NCBI GenBank assembly: GCA_033296885.1
Contig: MU863923.1
Span: 62,001-126,000, forward strand
Source of the DNA: Triangularia verruculosa
Taxonomy: Eukaryota; Ascomycota; Sordariomycetes; Sordariales; Podosporaceae
Direction of reading: 5' to 3'
Length of the DNA: 64,000 bases
Below, piece by piece: positions 24,895 through 37,395 of the stretch. The position numbers and the translations under genes were made by a program. The notes under the pieces are model-generated. The model had not been told where the DNA came from. It saw only the letters and a list, made by a program, of their open reading frames with translations, and did not search any database. How positions within the stretch are numbered: position 1 is the first letter of the stretch; each line of letters starts with the position of its first letter.

Positions 24895-25430
24895 ATGTCA
24901 ATCGGGAATTTCACACTGAGCTATCTGCTCTTTACCATCCTCCACTTTTGCCAGTTTGTCCTCGCCATCACAGTATGCGCTCTCTATGGCGTCGAGCTCG
25001 ATCGCGCCCGTAAGGCGAACGTGAGCGGTGATTCCAAATGGGTATGTTAACCCACCTCCTTGTTTTCCCACCCAAGCTCATCACACACCGTGATATTAAC
25101 ACACACCAACAGATCTACGCAGAAGTAGTAGGCGGCCTCTCGGCCCTGACTGCCATGCTCTACTGCATCCCCTACATTCTCCGCTTCGCCGCCATCTGGA
25201 TCTGGAACCTGGTCCTCTTCATCCTCTGGATCGTGCTCTTCGGAATCTTTGGCAAGATGTACATCAACGAGAACCCCGAGGGCAACCACGATATTGTCCG
25301 GATGCGGAGTGCCGTCTGGGTTGTGCTCGCCAACGCCATCCTCTGGCTCATCAGCTTTATCGCCAACCTGGTGTATTGGTGGATGCACAAGGAGAGAAGG
25401 AGCAGGTTCACCAGCCGTGCCAAAGTTTAG
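24895..25430 (+). CDS. Four-helix membrane protein, MARVEL-like
   Basis: Two exons (24895-25041, 25113-25430) separated by a 71-nt intron (GTATGT...CAACAG) encode 154 residues. Four hydrophobic segments are clear: about 8-33, 52-73, 76-92 and 114-137, with short loops and a charged Lys/Arg tail (HKERRSRFTSRAKV). Size, spacing and the W-rich second half match small fungal MARVEL-domain proteins, which sit in plasma or vesicle membranes; the specific role is unknown. The ATG at 24895 starts the first helix directly, and the intron joins phase 0 codons TGG and ATC. Assignment to MARVEL is by topology only. Confidence 0.82.
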
Positions 25431-27127
25431 GAGAGTTCGTGGAATCACTGGCCCGTGAGGGAGACTAGGTACAGGGCATAAGGTTGGATGGTACTGTTGG
25501 AGTTGATTAGTGTGGAATTTTGCCGTGGAGTTCTTGTGGTTGGAAATGACCGGCGTGAGGTGTTCAGGGGTGCAATATGTGATAGGACGGAAAAGTTGGT
25601 AATGATGGATGGCTCTTGGGTAAAACGATACGATACCCCTTTGGTTGGACGCGATGAACCGATACCCTGTTTAGTATTCTTAATAATGTAATTTCCCAGG
25701 CTTGCCAATCTAGACATAGTAACAATGTTGTCTATTCAATCACCTTGCGGGTCTGATCTGGTAGTTCCCGAAGTCCCATGATGTCGGGGGTAATCAAAAT
25801 GCCCATCAAAATGCCCTTCCACAACATTGACAAACAACCAGGCCACGCAACGGTGTAGCCCAAAAACACACAAACAGACTCTCGGGCCTCGAGTTGTTCG
25901 GGCAAACGAGCCCGTCCACGCGTATGACGGGATGACAGATCGGAGGGATTCGTTTTGATCTTCTCAATCTATCTGAGAGGTGTAGGACAAGATGCCTCTG
26001 CCGATCTCCCCCCCCGCTAGCCTCATCTCGGTGGCCGTCTGTTCGAACCCACGCCGATGGGAGGAATCCTGCGGTACCAATCATGGCCATAACGGTACAC
26101 TACACATGTATCTAGATGACTCTCTAGATGTGCAGGGCTAGCTCACTGCCGTCTGGATCTCACGATCCTTTCGCTTATCGCTCGGCAGCTGGCTGACCAG
26201 GCCAGGGGCGAGCCGGGATATAAATAATTCCACATTGATGGTGACGTCACCGACGCTTGCAAAAAGTTTCATCTCTAGACATTTCGGGACCCAACAGAGT
26301 CGGGGAATGTTGCTACAGACTGAGACTGTTGTCTTACAATGCCCTGGCAGATAGTCTCAGCCACTGCTGCTTCAAAGAAAACATTTGACCATTTGTCATG
26401 CCACTGGCTGTGAACGAGAGACGGGGACACGCTCCGCATCTCCGACTTGGGGGCTTTTCTGGCAGGAAAGTACCTGTACATACCGACAACAAAGAAAATA
26501 ACCCAACAAACTCCAAGCAGCTTGCCGTCAAACGAACATCCGTGTAACGCACCAGCATATAGATCAACAACAAGCGGCCAGCCGTCCGGCGGCTAAGCCC
26601 TCAGCGGGAGGGTCGCCAGCGGCTCGGGGACTTTCCGAGCGAGTGAGCAAGACAGAAGAGAATTTTCAAGGGAAGAAAAAGTGGAAGAAATGTGTAGGAT
26701 CCATGAAGATCGGCAATACACCGCCCGTTGGGCCGCTAGGCAGAGATAACAAACTCGCTCAGATCGAACCATTATGACCGGATCATTTCCAAGATACCTG
26801 GCAGGACCCCGCGTGTGATGTGCCCGGCACCGGGTCTCGCATTCGGAAACGGCGTCCGACCAGCGGCTTACACGAGGCCCTGACCGTGTGTGCCGTGGTC
26901 TTGAGATGTTCACGGAGGCCAACCACTGTACCGGGTTTGCGAGACCACTGGTGAATCCCTTCCGGCCTGATAGCTGTGAAAATAGTGTAAGCGCTTCTTG
27001 TCGGCACAGTGTACGCTATGCTCGCATAGCAGCTCGCATTCCATTTCCCCAGGGCTAGCAATGCCGATTACCCATAGGCCTCCCCGAGTGGGGAAGGCTC
27101 GCTATGCTTTAAAGGTGTGGCGAGTCT
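25431..27127. other. Intergenic region, no gene recognised
   Basis: Contains only short frames without recognisable domains. Near its right end are two small hairpin-forming sequences (27015-27030 and 27078-27098) that lie just before the AT island. Confidence 0.5.
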
Positions 27128-27767
27128 AGTATAACATTTCTTATATATACTAAACCTAGTAGTATATATTTTCCTCAGCTATTAGTATCTTATTATTTAG
27201 TATTTTCCTTCTACTTTATAATTTTCTTAACGATTTTAATTATTTAATTTCGTTAATCCTTTTATTCTTTTATTTTAATTATTAAAGTTTAAAAGGCTTT
27301 ATTATTAAAAATATCGAAGATTTAAGCGATTAAAATATATTAAGCTTTTATATTAACTTTTTTTTAAAAAGTTTTTAATTATAATTTAATAATCGAAGTT
27401 AAATATAATGATAATATTATCGATATTTTTTATTATATTAAAAGTTTAATAAATAAATTTATAATAATTTAATTAATAAAATTTATAAATAATAAGGTTT
27501 ATAATAATTTAATTTAAAATAATAATAATAAATACTTTTAATAATATTATTTTAATCGAATATATTAATTAAATAGTATAATTAATAATATTAATCTTTA
27601 TTTATTTAATAAACAGGAATACTTTATATTTATTTACGTTACATTAAGGTATAATTAGTATAATATATATTATCTAAGTTATATAGGTAAGATAACGTTA
27701 AAAGCGTTTATTTCGTACTTAATTATAAGTACTTATAATTGTTAAGCTTTTCCTGTATTTTCTATAG
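27128..27767. repeat. AT-only island, probable RIP-mutated repeat relic
   Basis: About 640 bases are made almost solely of A and T, with TTAAT, TATA and AATAAT runs and very few C or G. Both edges are abrupt: GC-normal sequence resumes within 10-20 bases. No reading frame survives. Repeat-induced point mutation in sordariomycetes turns duplicated DNA into this composition through C-to-T change on both strands, so a short transposon remnant is the likeliest origin. I could not identify terminal repeats or a target-site duplication, so the element type is unknown. Confidence 0.75.
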
Positions 27768-29713
27768 TGCGAGGCGGCTACTAACTAACTCAAAAAAGCC
27801 CACTTTAGCCCGGTTCAGTTATCAAACCTATAGGCCTTGCATAGAAGAGAGGAGCCCCTACCACTCGGCGATGCAGCTGTCCACACGTGTACCGAATTCC
27901 ACTTAGAGCCCTCGCGCCTAAAGCCACCACCCGCCCATCTCAAGATTTTGCTCGACATCGCCCCTTTCTCATGGCTACGTATGAGCGATATTAAACGGCA
28001 TACAGATGCAGCCATCCACGATAGCGAATGGAACAACATTCGCTCCCAGCACTTATCTTGGGTGGCTGCATGAAGCACGTCTTGGAGAAGTTGCGTACCC
28101 CACTCCTCCTTAGGCATGTCGCAGTGATGGAGACGTCGCAATCCTTTTCCTTTAAGAGGCAAAGAAGGTCCTACTGGGTGCCCTCGCCGTCTGGAATCTG
28201 TGATCCGGTGCAGATGGTAAGGTCGGAACGCATCGGTAGTGCAGGCGAAGTCAAGTGAAAATGGGTTGGATGGACGTTGATAGACACGCATAGAGTGATT
28301 GATAGACTGATAGCATTTCCATGAAGAAGCGCCACATCCGCTCTCGGGATGATCGCCTGTCATCCCCACTTCGACACAGAAGAAAAAGAAGAGAAAGACG
28401 GCAGAGGGCAACATCGTTGCGTTTGCACTGCGTTAGCGTGTGTGGGGTCATGGCCATGGGATTTCGAGATGTCCATCCTTACGTACCAGGTCGGTCTTGT
28501 GCTCTATCTCTACAATGCGCCTCGCACGATAGCACGGCAAGCAGCCGCCGCTCAGGATTACAGCGTCGTATTTAGGCGTGATACGAGAGGCCGATGTAGG
28601 TGATTAGATACATGGACAACCTGCGTCGATGTAAAAAGGAAATGCCCTGGTGGTGGGCGTGACGTTATAACTGTGAAAGAGCCCACATAAACAGGCGGCC
28701 TGGAAAGACCCCGGCGCCCTGGCCGGGTGGCGGGTCATCAGGGTTCAGCGACAGGGATCTCTGAAAGAAAGTAACAGTACGACCATCAAACAGGTTGTCA
28801 GTAGTGTCAGTGTATCAGGGACCAGCAAGAGGAAGAATGTGAGGGAGGAGAGACGTGGATCGAGTAGGGATGCGGGGCCTTACCCTTGTTGATGGGTTTG
28901 TTGGAGCGGATTCGACCTCTCCAACCACCGGCAGCTCTGGAGTTTTTGGAAAAAGATATGAATGCAGCCACAACCCTCGTGGGCTGCGGTTCCGTGTCGT
29001 CCCATATTTCCTTTTCCCTGCCATGCAACTTCTAAGCGAACCGCCAGTATCAACAAGATACACCGGGCCAAAACGATACCTGCCCCCACCATAAAAATCC
29101 CATGCTCTTCTCTGAGTCGACCTGACGAGAGGGGGTGTTTGCCTCGAACACCCATGACCTCGAACTTGGTCAACAAAGTCAACACATCAGCAAGGCAGTT
29201 TCCAGACTGTTCGTTAGAGTGGTTGTCATCATCGGACCCGACCGGTCTTCGCGACATCAAGGACGAACAGTGATCCGAACACTCCCAAACCCAACAGCGC
29301 CGACATCCAAGAAGCTATCTCCCAGCATCGCTTCTTTGGTTAGCCCGCTAGAAAACACAAGAAAATCCAAAAGTCAATTCGGGGTACTGGTATGTGGGTT
29401 CGACTTGCACAAAAAGAATGGAGGGGCATCTGTCTGGACATATTGAGTTGTTGAGCGTGTGGACTGGGCCGGTTGAACCTTCTTGTGAAAGGTATCCCAA
29501 GCTACAAACGGAAGGCGTTCCTGGGCTCCGGGCGTTTCACCAGTAGGGCAGGGCTCTCCACCCCTCTTGCATCAGAGATATCTACAATGTCCTATCTCAT
29601 CTTTGACGTCGGACGAACGTGTGTGGCAACAGGACGCTCAGATTCTCATTTGCTAACATTTGGACAGTCGAAGAGATCAACCTGCGGCAGTTCATTCGCG
29701 ACATCTATCCAAA
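27768..29713. other. Intergenic region, no gene recognised
   Basis: Composition returns to normal right of the AT island. Several overlapping short frames are present but none carries a domain. The last part is probably the promoter and leader of the gene beginning near 29714. Confidence 0.45.
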
Positions 29714-31478
29714 ATGAAACGATCCGTAACAGACCGGTCCTGGAGGCTACCTCTGCAACTCAGGCGACAGGCCATGCACGGACGAACATACTCAGACTCC
29801 TCAGAGGCATCTCATTGCTCTCGTGCATCATCGAGTTCTGAAGATCAGTTTGCCTTTTCGCCAGCTACCGAGGACCCTCCGTCTCGAAGCGTGACGTCTA
29901 ACCATACGGCCTCTCTTGACCAGACTGCTGGTACGTATAACCCCGGCTCTCACGTTCTTTCCCTCGACGGCCGCCCGCTACCTCTTTCCGGGCATGGCCC
30001 ATATCCTTCCCCATGGGGCGGGATGGCGACAAAGCTGGGGTGCAAGGTCAGCAATCCTTGACTGGGCGGCTTTGGATGGCGTGGCTTGCATCTACAGCGG
30101 CGTGAGTGCCGTCAGACGCTACTCTCCAGTGAGACATGCATCGGTTGCATCGGTGCTCAGGCGTTTGCGTCAACGCCTAACCCCTCCTGGCCACAGTGGG
30201 GGTTTCCATGGGGGGACAACAGAGTTTCTACAGTGAACCGAGCGGCCAGCTTCGGCGGCTCCCGAACCGTCCCCATTAGAACCCCTGTTGATGGTGCAAT
30301 GGTCGTTCCATGCAATCACTGCGTCATCGGATTTCAGTCAAGCTTTGTCACTTCTAGGTTGCAAGCCACAGGGTCACTTGCATGATGCTGACGATTGTAT
30401 AGATATTGACTCCGAGATCCAAGCAGATGTGGCAGACCCTGCAGTCGACACTCCTCATCAAGCCAGTTCTAGCAGCAAGAGCAGGCCAATTGCCATTGAG
30501 ATTCCATCGTTTCGCAGACACGATACTGTCACGGGGGTACCGGTAGACGCCTCGCTCCCCCCAGCACCGTTATCCGGACGAGGTGATATCCCTGGGTATG
30601 TGTGCCCCCTGAATTCCGACTCGTTCTAGGAGTCGCCGGCCGTTCCAATGCTGACTCGAGCACCCGCTCATTACAGAGGATATTTCCCTCTTCACGAAGA
30701 TCCCCAATCCAGGATTACAATCCCACATCCTTTCCATAACGACGCCGACATGGCCAGGCAGTATTCTTGGCAACGAGCTGCCGAATCCAGCCACCGGGCA
30801 GCCAGCCCTTTGTCTATGAGCATGAGCACGTCGGTCAGGAACGAAGCAGATCACTTCCCCCTTTCTGGACAACCGGCAGCGACCTCAATGAGTGCTCACA
30901 CTCCCGCCGCATCTTACATTCCTATGGGACATCATGATGGCATTGTCCTCCCTCTTGGCAAATACTATCCCACAAACTGGGAGAGGCGTCACGGCAAAGG
31001 CCCCCAACAGCAGCGGCCCTCTACGGTTGCAAAGTCGGCATCTACGACGGGCCACGAGTCTCAGGGGCAAAAGCTACGTCGTGAACAAGGACATGCTCGA
31101 TCCGGATCCGAAGTTAAACGCCGCATTCAACAGTATCAACGTGATATGGTGGCGCAGGCCACAATGGCGGCGAGGTCAGTCGTAGCCAACAGCGCTGCTC
31201 TTCCGGTTGCGCTCGGGGACGGCTTTTTTAGCACCCATCAACTCGGCGCCAATCTCTTGAAGACGAAGCCAAAGTCTCCTCGACTGGCACCACTTGGCAG
31301 CCCTGGACCCGTCACACCGATGTCATTGGAGGGCGAAGATAGCGGCTACCTGACACTCGGTCGGCCATTGACTGGTGCCGATGCCGAGCGTCAAGCTGCT
31401 GAGCTAGAAAAGGCTATGCGTGCCGACGAGGCGAGGCGAAACAATTCGCACTCTTCCCTCGGCGCACTGTCAGTCTAA
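29714..31478 (+). CDS. Uncharacterised Ser/Pro-rich protein, multi-exon, middle unresolved
   Basis: I do not recognise this protein. Two ends are well supported. The 5' exon begins at ATG 29714 (MKRSVTDRSWRLPLQLRR) and is Ser-rich up to about 30046 (SPWGGMATKLGCK). The 3' exon (30677-31478) joins the preceding exon across an 81-nt intron (30596-30676, GTATGT...TTACAG), giving GDIPGGYFPLHEDPQSR; it ends with a helix rich in Ala/Glu (GADAERQAAELEKAMRADEA) after a basic segment (KRRIQQYQRDMVAQA). Between 30047 and 30420 two reading frames both look coding, and no donor/acceptor pair fits both phase and consensus, so at least one internal junction is unknown. Sequence is mostly low complexity with no catalytic motif; a regulatory or scaffold protein is possible. 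Confidence 0.55.
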
Positions 31479-32574
31479 ACCTAGTTCGGGTTTGAAGAAA
31501 TACCTTTCTTTTTTCTTGTTGTTTTGTGCATTGTTATGCATCGTCACTTCACAGCCGCCGGTAACGAAAAGAAATGGCGAGATAGAAGAGGCAAAAATTG
31601 GAATACCTGGCATTTTTTTTATATCATTGATACCCCCCGACAAAGAACAATAGAGCGCGGCAACGACAGGACTAGGACAGGATAGGGCATGTAGTCAATC
31701 CGCAAATACACACATATATATATACGTATGGAATGGGTGGATGGGCTTGCTTTCTGTACCTAGACTTCTTCTTTCTTTTGTATGGCTCTATGAGAACATG
31801 CTCTATTAGGTACCACTAGGTACTACTGGGTGCAATCATACTTTACTCCAGGCTTGCCGAGATGAAAGTTATTGTCAGTACCTAGGGAAGTAAATGGCAT
31901 TGTGTTTCACTAGCCTGGTCTAATGCTGCCCCAATTCGCGGGTCTCAGTTCTTACTGCCGCCTGCTGCTGGCAGAAAAATTCCACACTGGAACTTTGAGA
32001 CCTTGTTGTTGTTATGACGTAGATATGCAGGGTCTTTTTGCTTGTGTTTCAGTATCAGAGTATCTTTAGTTTTTGACAAACATGCAAGAGAACCACCTAC
32101 TTTCTACCTACCTAGGTACCTTTCCGGCAGTCTTCCCGAACTACTACTGGAAAAGTGGCCCGCTTTACTTTTATTTAAATAGGGCAGCACCTCACCGGTG
32201 TATCTGGTGTCTATAGAATATTGGGGGGCCGAAAACTGGTGGATGCTGTTGGGGATGGCAGAAAGGGTGAAAAAGGTGAAAAGGGGTAATGGGATGGGAG
32301 AAAGGACGGGTAGAATGGAAAGAGTGATGGCAGAAGGGGAAGGAAGGGGGCAAAGGAGGGGTGGTGGCACTTTGGGAGGAAAGAGCATTGGTGGGAAGTG
32401 GCAGTCTGCGGAAGGAGCGGTGTCCTAGTTCGGAAGAGTGGAAGGGCCTCTAGAGGTAAAATCTATTTTCAACCCAATATCTTGTACAGAACCTTGATCC
32501 CCTTCACACAGGATACCGAGATTGGTATCCAACCTACTACTCGTACTCCAAACCCTGGCCCGACATGGTAAAAT
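31479..32574. other. Intergenic region, no gene recognised
   Basis: Convergent spacer between the uncharacterised gene and the ATPase gene. It contains a short TA repeat near 31714 and a purine-rich stretch (32260-32420), but no frame with a domain. Confidence 0.55.
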
Positions 32575-34711
32575 TCACTCGGCCAGAATACTCTGCCCTC
32601 CATCCGTCGTGACCCTCTTCCTCACCCGGATCTTCATCACCCCATGGCCTAACCTCCTCAGCTGCCTTGTGGCCTCATTCACCCCAATAATCGCGCTCGG
32701 TCCAAACATCAAGGCCTGTCCCACCCTCAACCCCACAATCTTGGAGAACAGCTCCAATCTCGCATCTCCCTCCCCTCCCAGCCTCAGCGTCCCTACCTTT
32801 GCCCCCTCTTCTTCTTCTTCTTCTTCTTCTTCTTCTTCTTCCCTTTTCGCCCTGCCCGCGAGGAACGAAGCAGAGCTCACGCCCGCCAAGTGCCTCCCCA
32901 GCGCCCTGAGCCAGTCGGGCGAGCTGAACCGGTGCACAATCGTGACGCTGCACAGGTCCAACAGCTTGGGCGAGATGGTCGGCTCCTGCGTCGAGATGAT
33001 GACCCTCACCCCCATGTGCCGCTGCAGTCTGATGGTCGCCAACAACGACTCGGTCAGCGTCTTGCACTCGGGGCTGTCCGTCATGTACTTGTGCGCCTCG
33101 TCCAGCGCCACCACCTTCCCCACCTCCGCCGACTCCTCCAGGAACAGCGACAGGCAAATGTTGAAGAGCGAGCAGGCCATCTCGGGCGTGACGCACGGGC
33201 AGGAGAGGTCGACAATCGTGAGCGTGCCGTTGCGCGGCGTCCAGTCTGTCCCTGGAGCTGTGCTCAGAGGCACTCTTTTCTTCTTCTTCTTGCCGTCCAC
33301 CGAGGGACCCTTGCGAGCTTGAGAGTCTACCATAAAGGACTCGAGCGTGTCCAAGCGCTGCTTTAAGGGGGCGAGCTGCTGGGGGTGGAGAGATTCCTCC
33401 ATGATCTTTTGCTTGAAGGCGCCGTAGTCAAAGTCGGAGCCGGTGTGCTGCTGGATCAGGCGGAGCTCGCGGAGGATGCGCTGGACAACGTGAAGGTAGA
33501 GGGGAAGGTTGCCGTCAGAGACCGAAGCAGCCATCAAATCGAGCATTCGCCGGGTGTTGAAGCTGGATTCATCAAAGCGGAGCTCCTCGACAGTCACATT
33601 TGGGCAGGTTTCGTACAAAGCCTGGCGAATGATGGTTAGAAAAGAGGAGGAATGGAATGGTATGGAGAACAAGGCTCACCTTCTGCTGTCGGAAATTAGT
33701 AGGAGAGCACAGGACCCTGACCTTGATGTTGTTGTCAGATGCCAGATTTGCAGCCTCACATGGCGCACCAGCAGTGTCGGACGCAAAGGTATCGTAGTGG
33801 AAGAGAAGACCAGCGAGCGGACGAGGAAGGGTGTTCGCCCTGGAAGGCAAAAGGGCATTTTCCAAGAGGCAGGACAGCGTGTGACTCTTGCCCGACCCCT
33901 GGCTGCCACAGATGAAGAAGCTGGATGGGGCGGCAATGTTCCAGAAAATGCGAGGGTCCTCATTCTGATTGTTGACTCGACTCAAATCGGCGGCCAAGAG
34001 GCCATACTGGGTGAATGGCTCCGAGTCGGTTTCCGTGGCGAGCGATAACGCATAGTTGCGGACAGCTTCCGTGAAGATTGGCGTCGTTTCAATCTCGTTC
34101 AGCTCATCTCGTCCGGGCTCATGGTCGAGAAGGTCAAGATGGGTTTGCAAAACATCATGATGCTCTTCCGCAATGTCGTCGGTGGCCTCGGTGGACTCAC
34201 TGGATCCTTCGGACTCGGAGTCATCGTCCCGGGCATTACCAGAATTGGGGGAGGAGGATGTCGTGTCGACAGAAGGAACCTCCAGATTGGCCATGCTGGT
34301 CGTGAGATTTTTCATGTCGTCGCCAGTCATACCGAACTCGACCGGGGAGGAGTCGCACTCTTTTTGATGGTCGAATATGATATTGCCGAATATCGGCTTA
34401 TCCTCAGCCGCGAAGACAGGATGAACTACCCTGTTGGACTCGAGGTTGTCTTGCCTGACCTGTACTATATCCTGATCCTCCGTGGCTTCCTCGGCAACAA
34501 ATTCCTCTGAGCCCTCCTCTGAGAAGTCGTCGCCGTATTCTGGACAGGATAGCGGGACAAGCCTGAGCTGTTTGTCGGAACCACCGAAGAACTTGATCGG
34601 CTGGGAGGACGAAAAGTCGAAAGCAGGGATTTTTTTATATACCGGCTGTGGCCCCTCGAAAGAAAAGCTGGGAGTGCTTGAGGTGCTCTGAGTCGGCTTG
34701 TTATCGACCAT
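32575..34711 (-). CDS. HerA/FtsK-like P-loop ATPase
   Basis: Two exons (34711-33680, 33621-32575) separated by a 58-nt intron (GTGAGC...CGCCAG) encode 692 residues. The first 250 residues are acidic and disordered. The ATPase core has a Walker A at 269-276 (GSQGSGKS, preceded by FFIC) and a Walker B at 514-519 (VVALDE, followed by AHKYM), with IISTQEP after it, the order seen in HerA/FtsK/VirB4-type enzymes, which pump DNA or protein in bacteria and archaea. About 240 residues separate the two motifs, with a helical insertion and a KKKKK stretch. Near the C-terminus a run of 12 Glu (coded by a GAA/GAG repeat) interrupts the domain. The substrate in fungi is not known to me, so I assign only the ATPase fold. 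Confidence 0.8.
32806..32841. repeat. TTC trinucleotide repeat inside the ATPase gene
   Basis: A near-perfect TTC tract on the plus strand encodes the glutamate run of the ATPase on the minus strand. Such tracts vary in length, so the Glu run may differ between strains. Confidence 0.85.
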
Positions 34712-35461
34712 CTTGACCTTCTTTTTAATGGAGGGTGGGCTTGGGTTGGGCTGCGGCTTTCATGCCGCGATGGCCAGTCTTTTGCTGTCGAAGGGCGGGG
34801 GAAAGCTGCAGGCGAGTATGTAAATGACAAACGGAACGAGAGACAATGACTGGCAGCCGAGGGCACTCGATATAAGACAGCGGGAAACAGCATGAAACTA
34901 ATACGCCAGCTGACCCAGGAACCCGAAAGCTAGGTGTTTGGGATGTATGTGAGGAGAGCGCAAGTGGGGACAGGAGGCCGTGGTTTGGTTGGAGCTGCTG
35001 TCATGCTCAACTCGGTAAGGGCTTTTCTTTTTCCTTCATTTTTGCAAAAAAAAAGCAAACACTGCCACCGCAGACCTGCGCCGGGACCTCCGACGATGCG
35101 AATGCATTCTGTTAATGGAATCGTCACCTCTGCCACGGAGGAAATAGGTACCTAACGGACCATCCACATGCCGCTGTTGTGTCTCAAAAACACAAAGTTC
35201 GAGAATCAGTTAGTAAAACAACCCAGAGAACTGGTTGACACAGGGACGCACGGACGCACGGGAACAGGAAACTTTGACTTTTCTCATTTCTCAGGGGTAT
35301 CAAGCTCAACCCTTCCTTCATATTCACATCCCACATCCATCCATTAAATACCAGTATATACCACCATGTTCCAGTAACCTTCCATGATTCGATGGCGAAA
35401 ACAAAACACAAAATCCAACGCCCTTTGCATCCATCTACTTTCCAATACCCATCAACATCAT
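34712..35461. other. Intergenic region, no gene recognised
   Basis: Spacer between the ATPase start and the 3' end of the purine permease. It probably includes the ATPase promoter. No supported frame. Confidence 0.55.
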
Positions 35462-37395
35462 TCACGCAACCTTCTCAGGCTTGACCTCACCAACAACGCT
35501 TGCCCCCTTATCAGACCCCGCATCCTTGCCTTCAATCTTTTCCGTCACACCCTCGGTCGAAGCAGGGCTGCCAGGAACCTCTTGCTCTTTCCTCCAGAAG
35601 TCCTTCTTTCCGCGGGCCAATCTCTTCACCCAAGGGGGAATGATACCACCGGTCTGGTTCCAGCTCCACGGCTCCTTCTCCTCAAAGTTGGGAGGCACGA
35701 TCCTGCCGCCGGAAACCTTGGCAATAATCCATACAAGCGAGTTGATCAGGATGTACAGGCAGATACCCGCGATCAAACCGTCGGCAATGGAGTAAGTGAA
35801 TGGCATGATGGCGATACAGATGAACGCTGGGACGGCGTCACCAATGTACTTCCAGTTGATGTCCACAACCGCCTGCACCATCATGGATCCGACGAGGACA
35901 AGCACACAGCCGGTGGCCCAGGGCGGGATGGAGGCAAAGATGGGGGCGAAGAAGATGGAGATAAAGAAGCAGAGACCTGTCCACATGGCTGTGAGACCAG
36001 TCTTGCCACCCTCTCCGATACCAGCGCCGGACTCGACGAAAGCAGTGACGGGGGGAGTACCGAGGACGGCACCTATGACAATGGTCATGGAGTCTACCAT
36101 GTAAGCAATGGTGGAGCCCTCAAAGTCCTGGGTGACGGGGTCGACGAGGTTGGCGTAGCGAGCCATCGAGTACAATGTACCGGTCGTGTCCAGAATATCG
36201 ACGTACAAAAACGTGATGAGAGCGAGACCGAAAGCACCACCGTCGGCACCGGAGATGTTGAAATCGAGCACGTTTAGCACCTTCTGAATAGGATGGAAAT
36301 CGACAACCTTTTTGAAGAAGTCAAAGTTGCTGTCGCCGAGGTCAGTGTAGGGGAAGTAAGTAACGGGCGTTCCACGAGGCCACGAGATGATGGACACGAT
36401 AATGATGCCGGCAATGATGGCGCCCTTGACGCGATAGAGCATAAGCATGGCTGTGAAAACACCACCGCAGAAGATGCCAATCCACATCATGGGGCTGCGC
36501 ATCTTGACGCTGTCGGGGCATTTGCCCTCCGAAATGTCCGACTCGAGACAGCCAGCGAGCTGGATGGGCACGGCCTGTCCGGGCAGGACGAGGCCAATAC
36601 CTTGGGCGTAGGTCAGACCGATGATGGTCAGGAAAAGGCCGATACCGACCGAAGTGGCAAGCTTGATGCAGCGGGGGATGGCGCGAGCAAGCCATTGGCG
36701 CATGCCGAGGAGGGCGAGCGCGAAGAAGATGAAGCCCTCAATGAAGATGGCCGTGAGAGCAGTCTGGAAGGGGACATTGGAAGAGCCATTGAAACCAACG
36801 ACAGTGTAGGCAAAGTAGGCGTTCAGACCCATACCAGGAGCAATACCGACTGGCCTGTTACAAAAAAAAGGGGTTTTGTCAGTATTTCATCTCTACCCCG
36901 TTCCCAACCCCCTGATAAGCGAGAAAGAAAAACATACAGGTTAGCAAGAAGACCCATGAAGAAGGTTCCTATAGCGGAAACAGCGGCGGTGGCAGTGATC
37001 AAGTCCTTCTTGATATCAGACTTGCAGAGTTGATAATCGAGGTTGAACAGAGGTGAGGAGGTGTTGGAGGTCTTGCAGAAAGGGTCATCGCCGAGAGGGT
37101 CGTTGGAGCAGACGCAGGTACCGCCGCTGTCGGCAACGATATTAGCGTTGACGGCGATGATGTAGGCCATGGCGAAGAAGGTCGCAAGACCGGCGCGGAA
37201 CTCGGTGAGGAACTGAGACCCCTTTCTTTCCTTGGGCTGTGTATTGACATTGCTTGTAAGAACTCTGGGGGGCTCGCTCGTTTTTTTTAATCCCTCTCAT
37301 CGGAGATGGCTCACATGTCCAGATCCTTCCAACTGAAACCAGTAGCCAACCGGGCTTGTGGCAACACGCCGGTTGACGTTGTCTTTCCAACCCAT
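35462..37395 (-). CDS. azgA: Purine (hypoxanthine/adenine/guanine) permease, AzgA family
   Basis: Plasma-membrane proton symporter of the AzgA-like branch of the nucleobase transporter superfamily, importing purines for salvage. Three exons (37395-37315, 37236-36938, 36854-35462) with introns of 78 and 83 nt encode 590 residues, the normal family length. The start is MGWKDNVNRRVATSPVGYWF, followed across intron 1 by PKERKGSQFLTEFRAG, then FFAMAYIIAVNA (TM1) and the TGGTC-like loop (SGGTCVCSNDP). PVGIAPGMGLNAYFAYTVVG spans intron 2 (CT|G). Further membrane segments follow up to about residue 510, including the GGKTGLTA motif, and the C-terminus is hydrophilic. The first acceptor used is the later ACACAG, because the earlier CCCCAG breaks the frame. 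Confidence 0.92.

Noticed and set aside
26030..26060. GGGTTCGAACA on the minus strand, resembling a tRNA T loop
   Set aside because: The flanking bases do not form a five-base-pair T stem and no cloverleaf could be drawn.
35384..36277. A 297-codon plus-strand frame opposite the purine permease
   Set aside because: Antisense shadow; the permease on the other strand has clear family motifs and splice sites.
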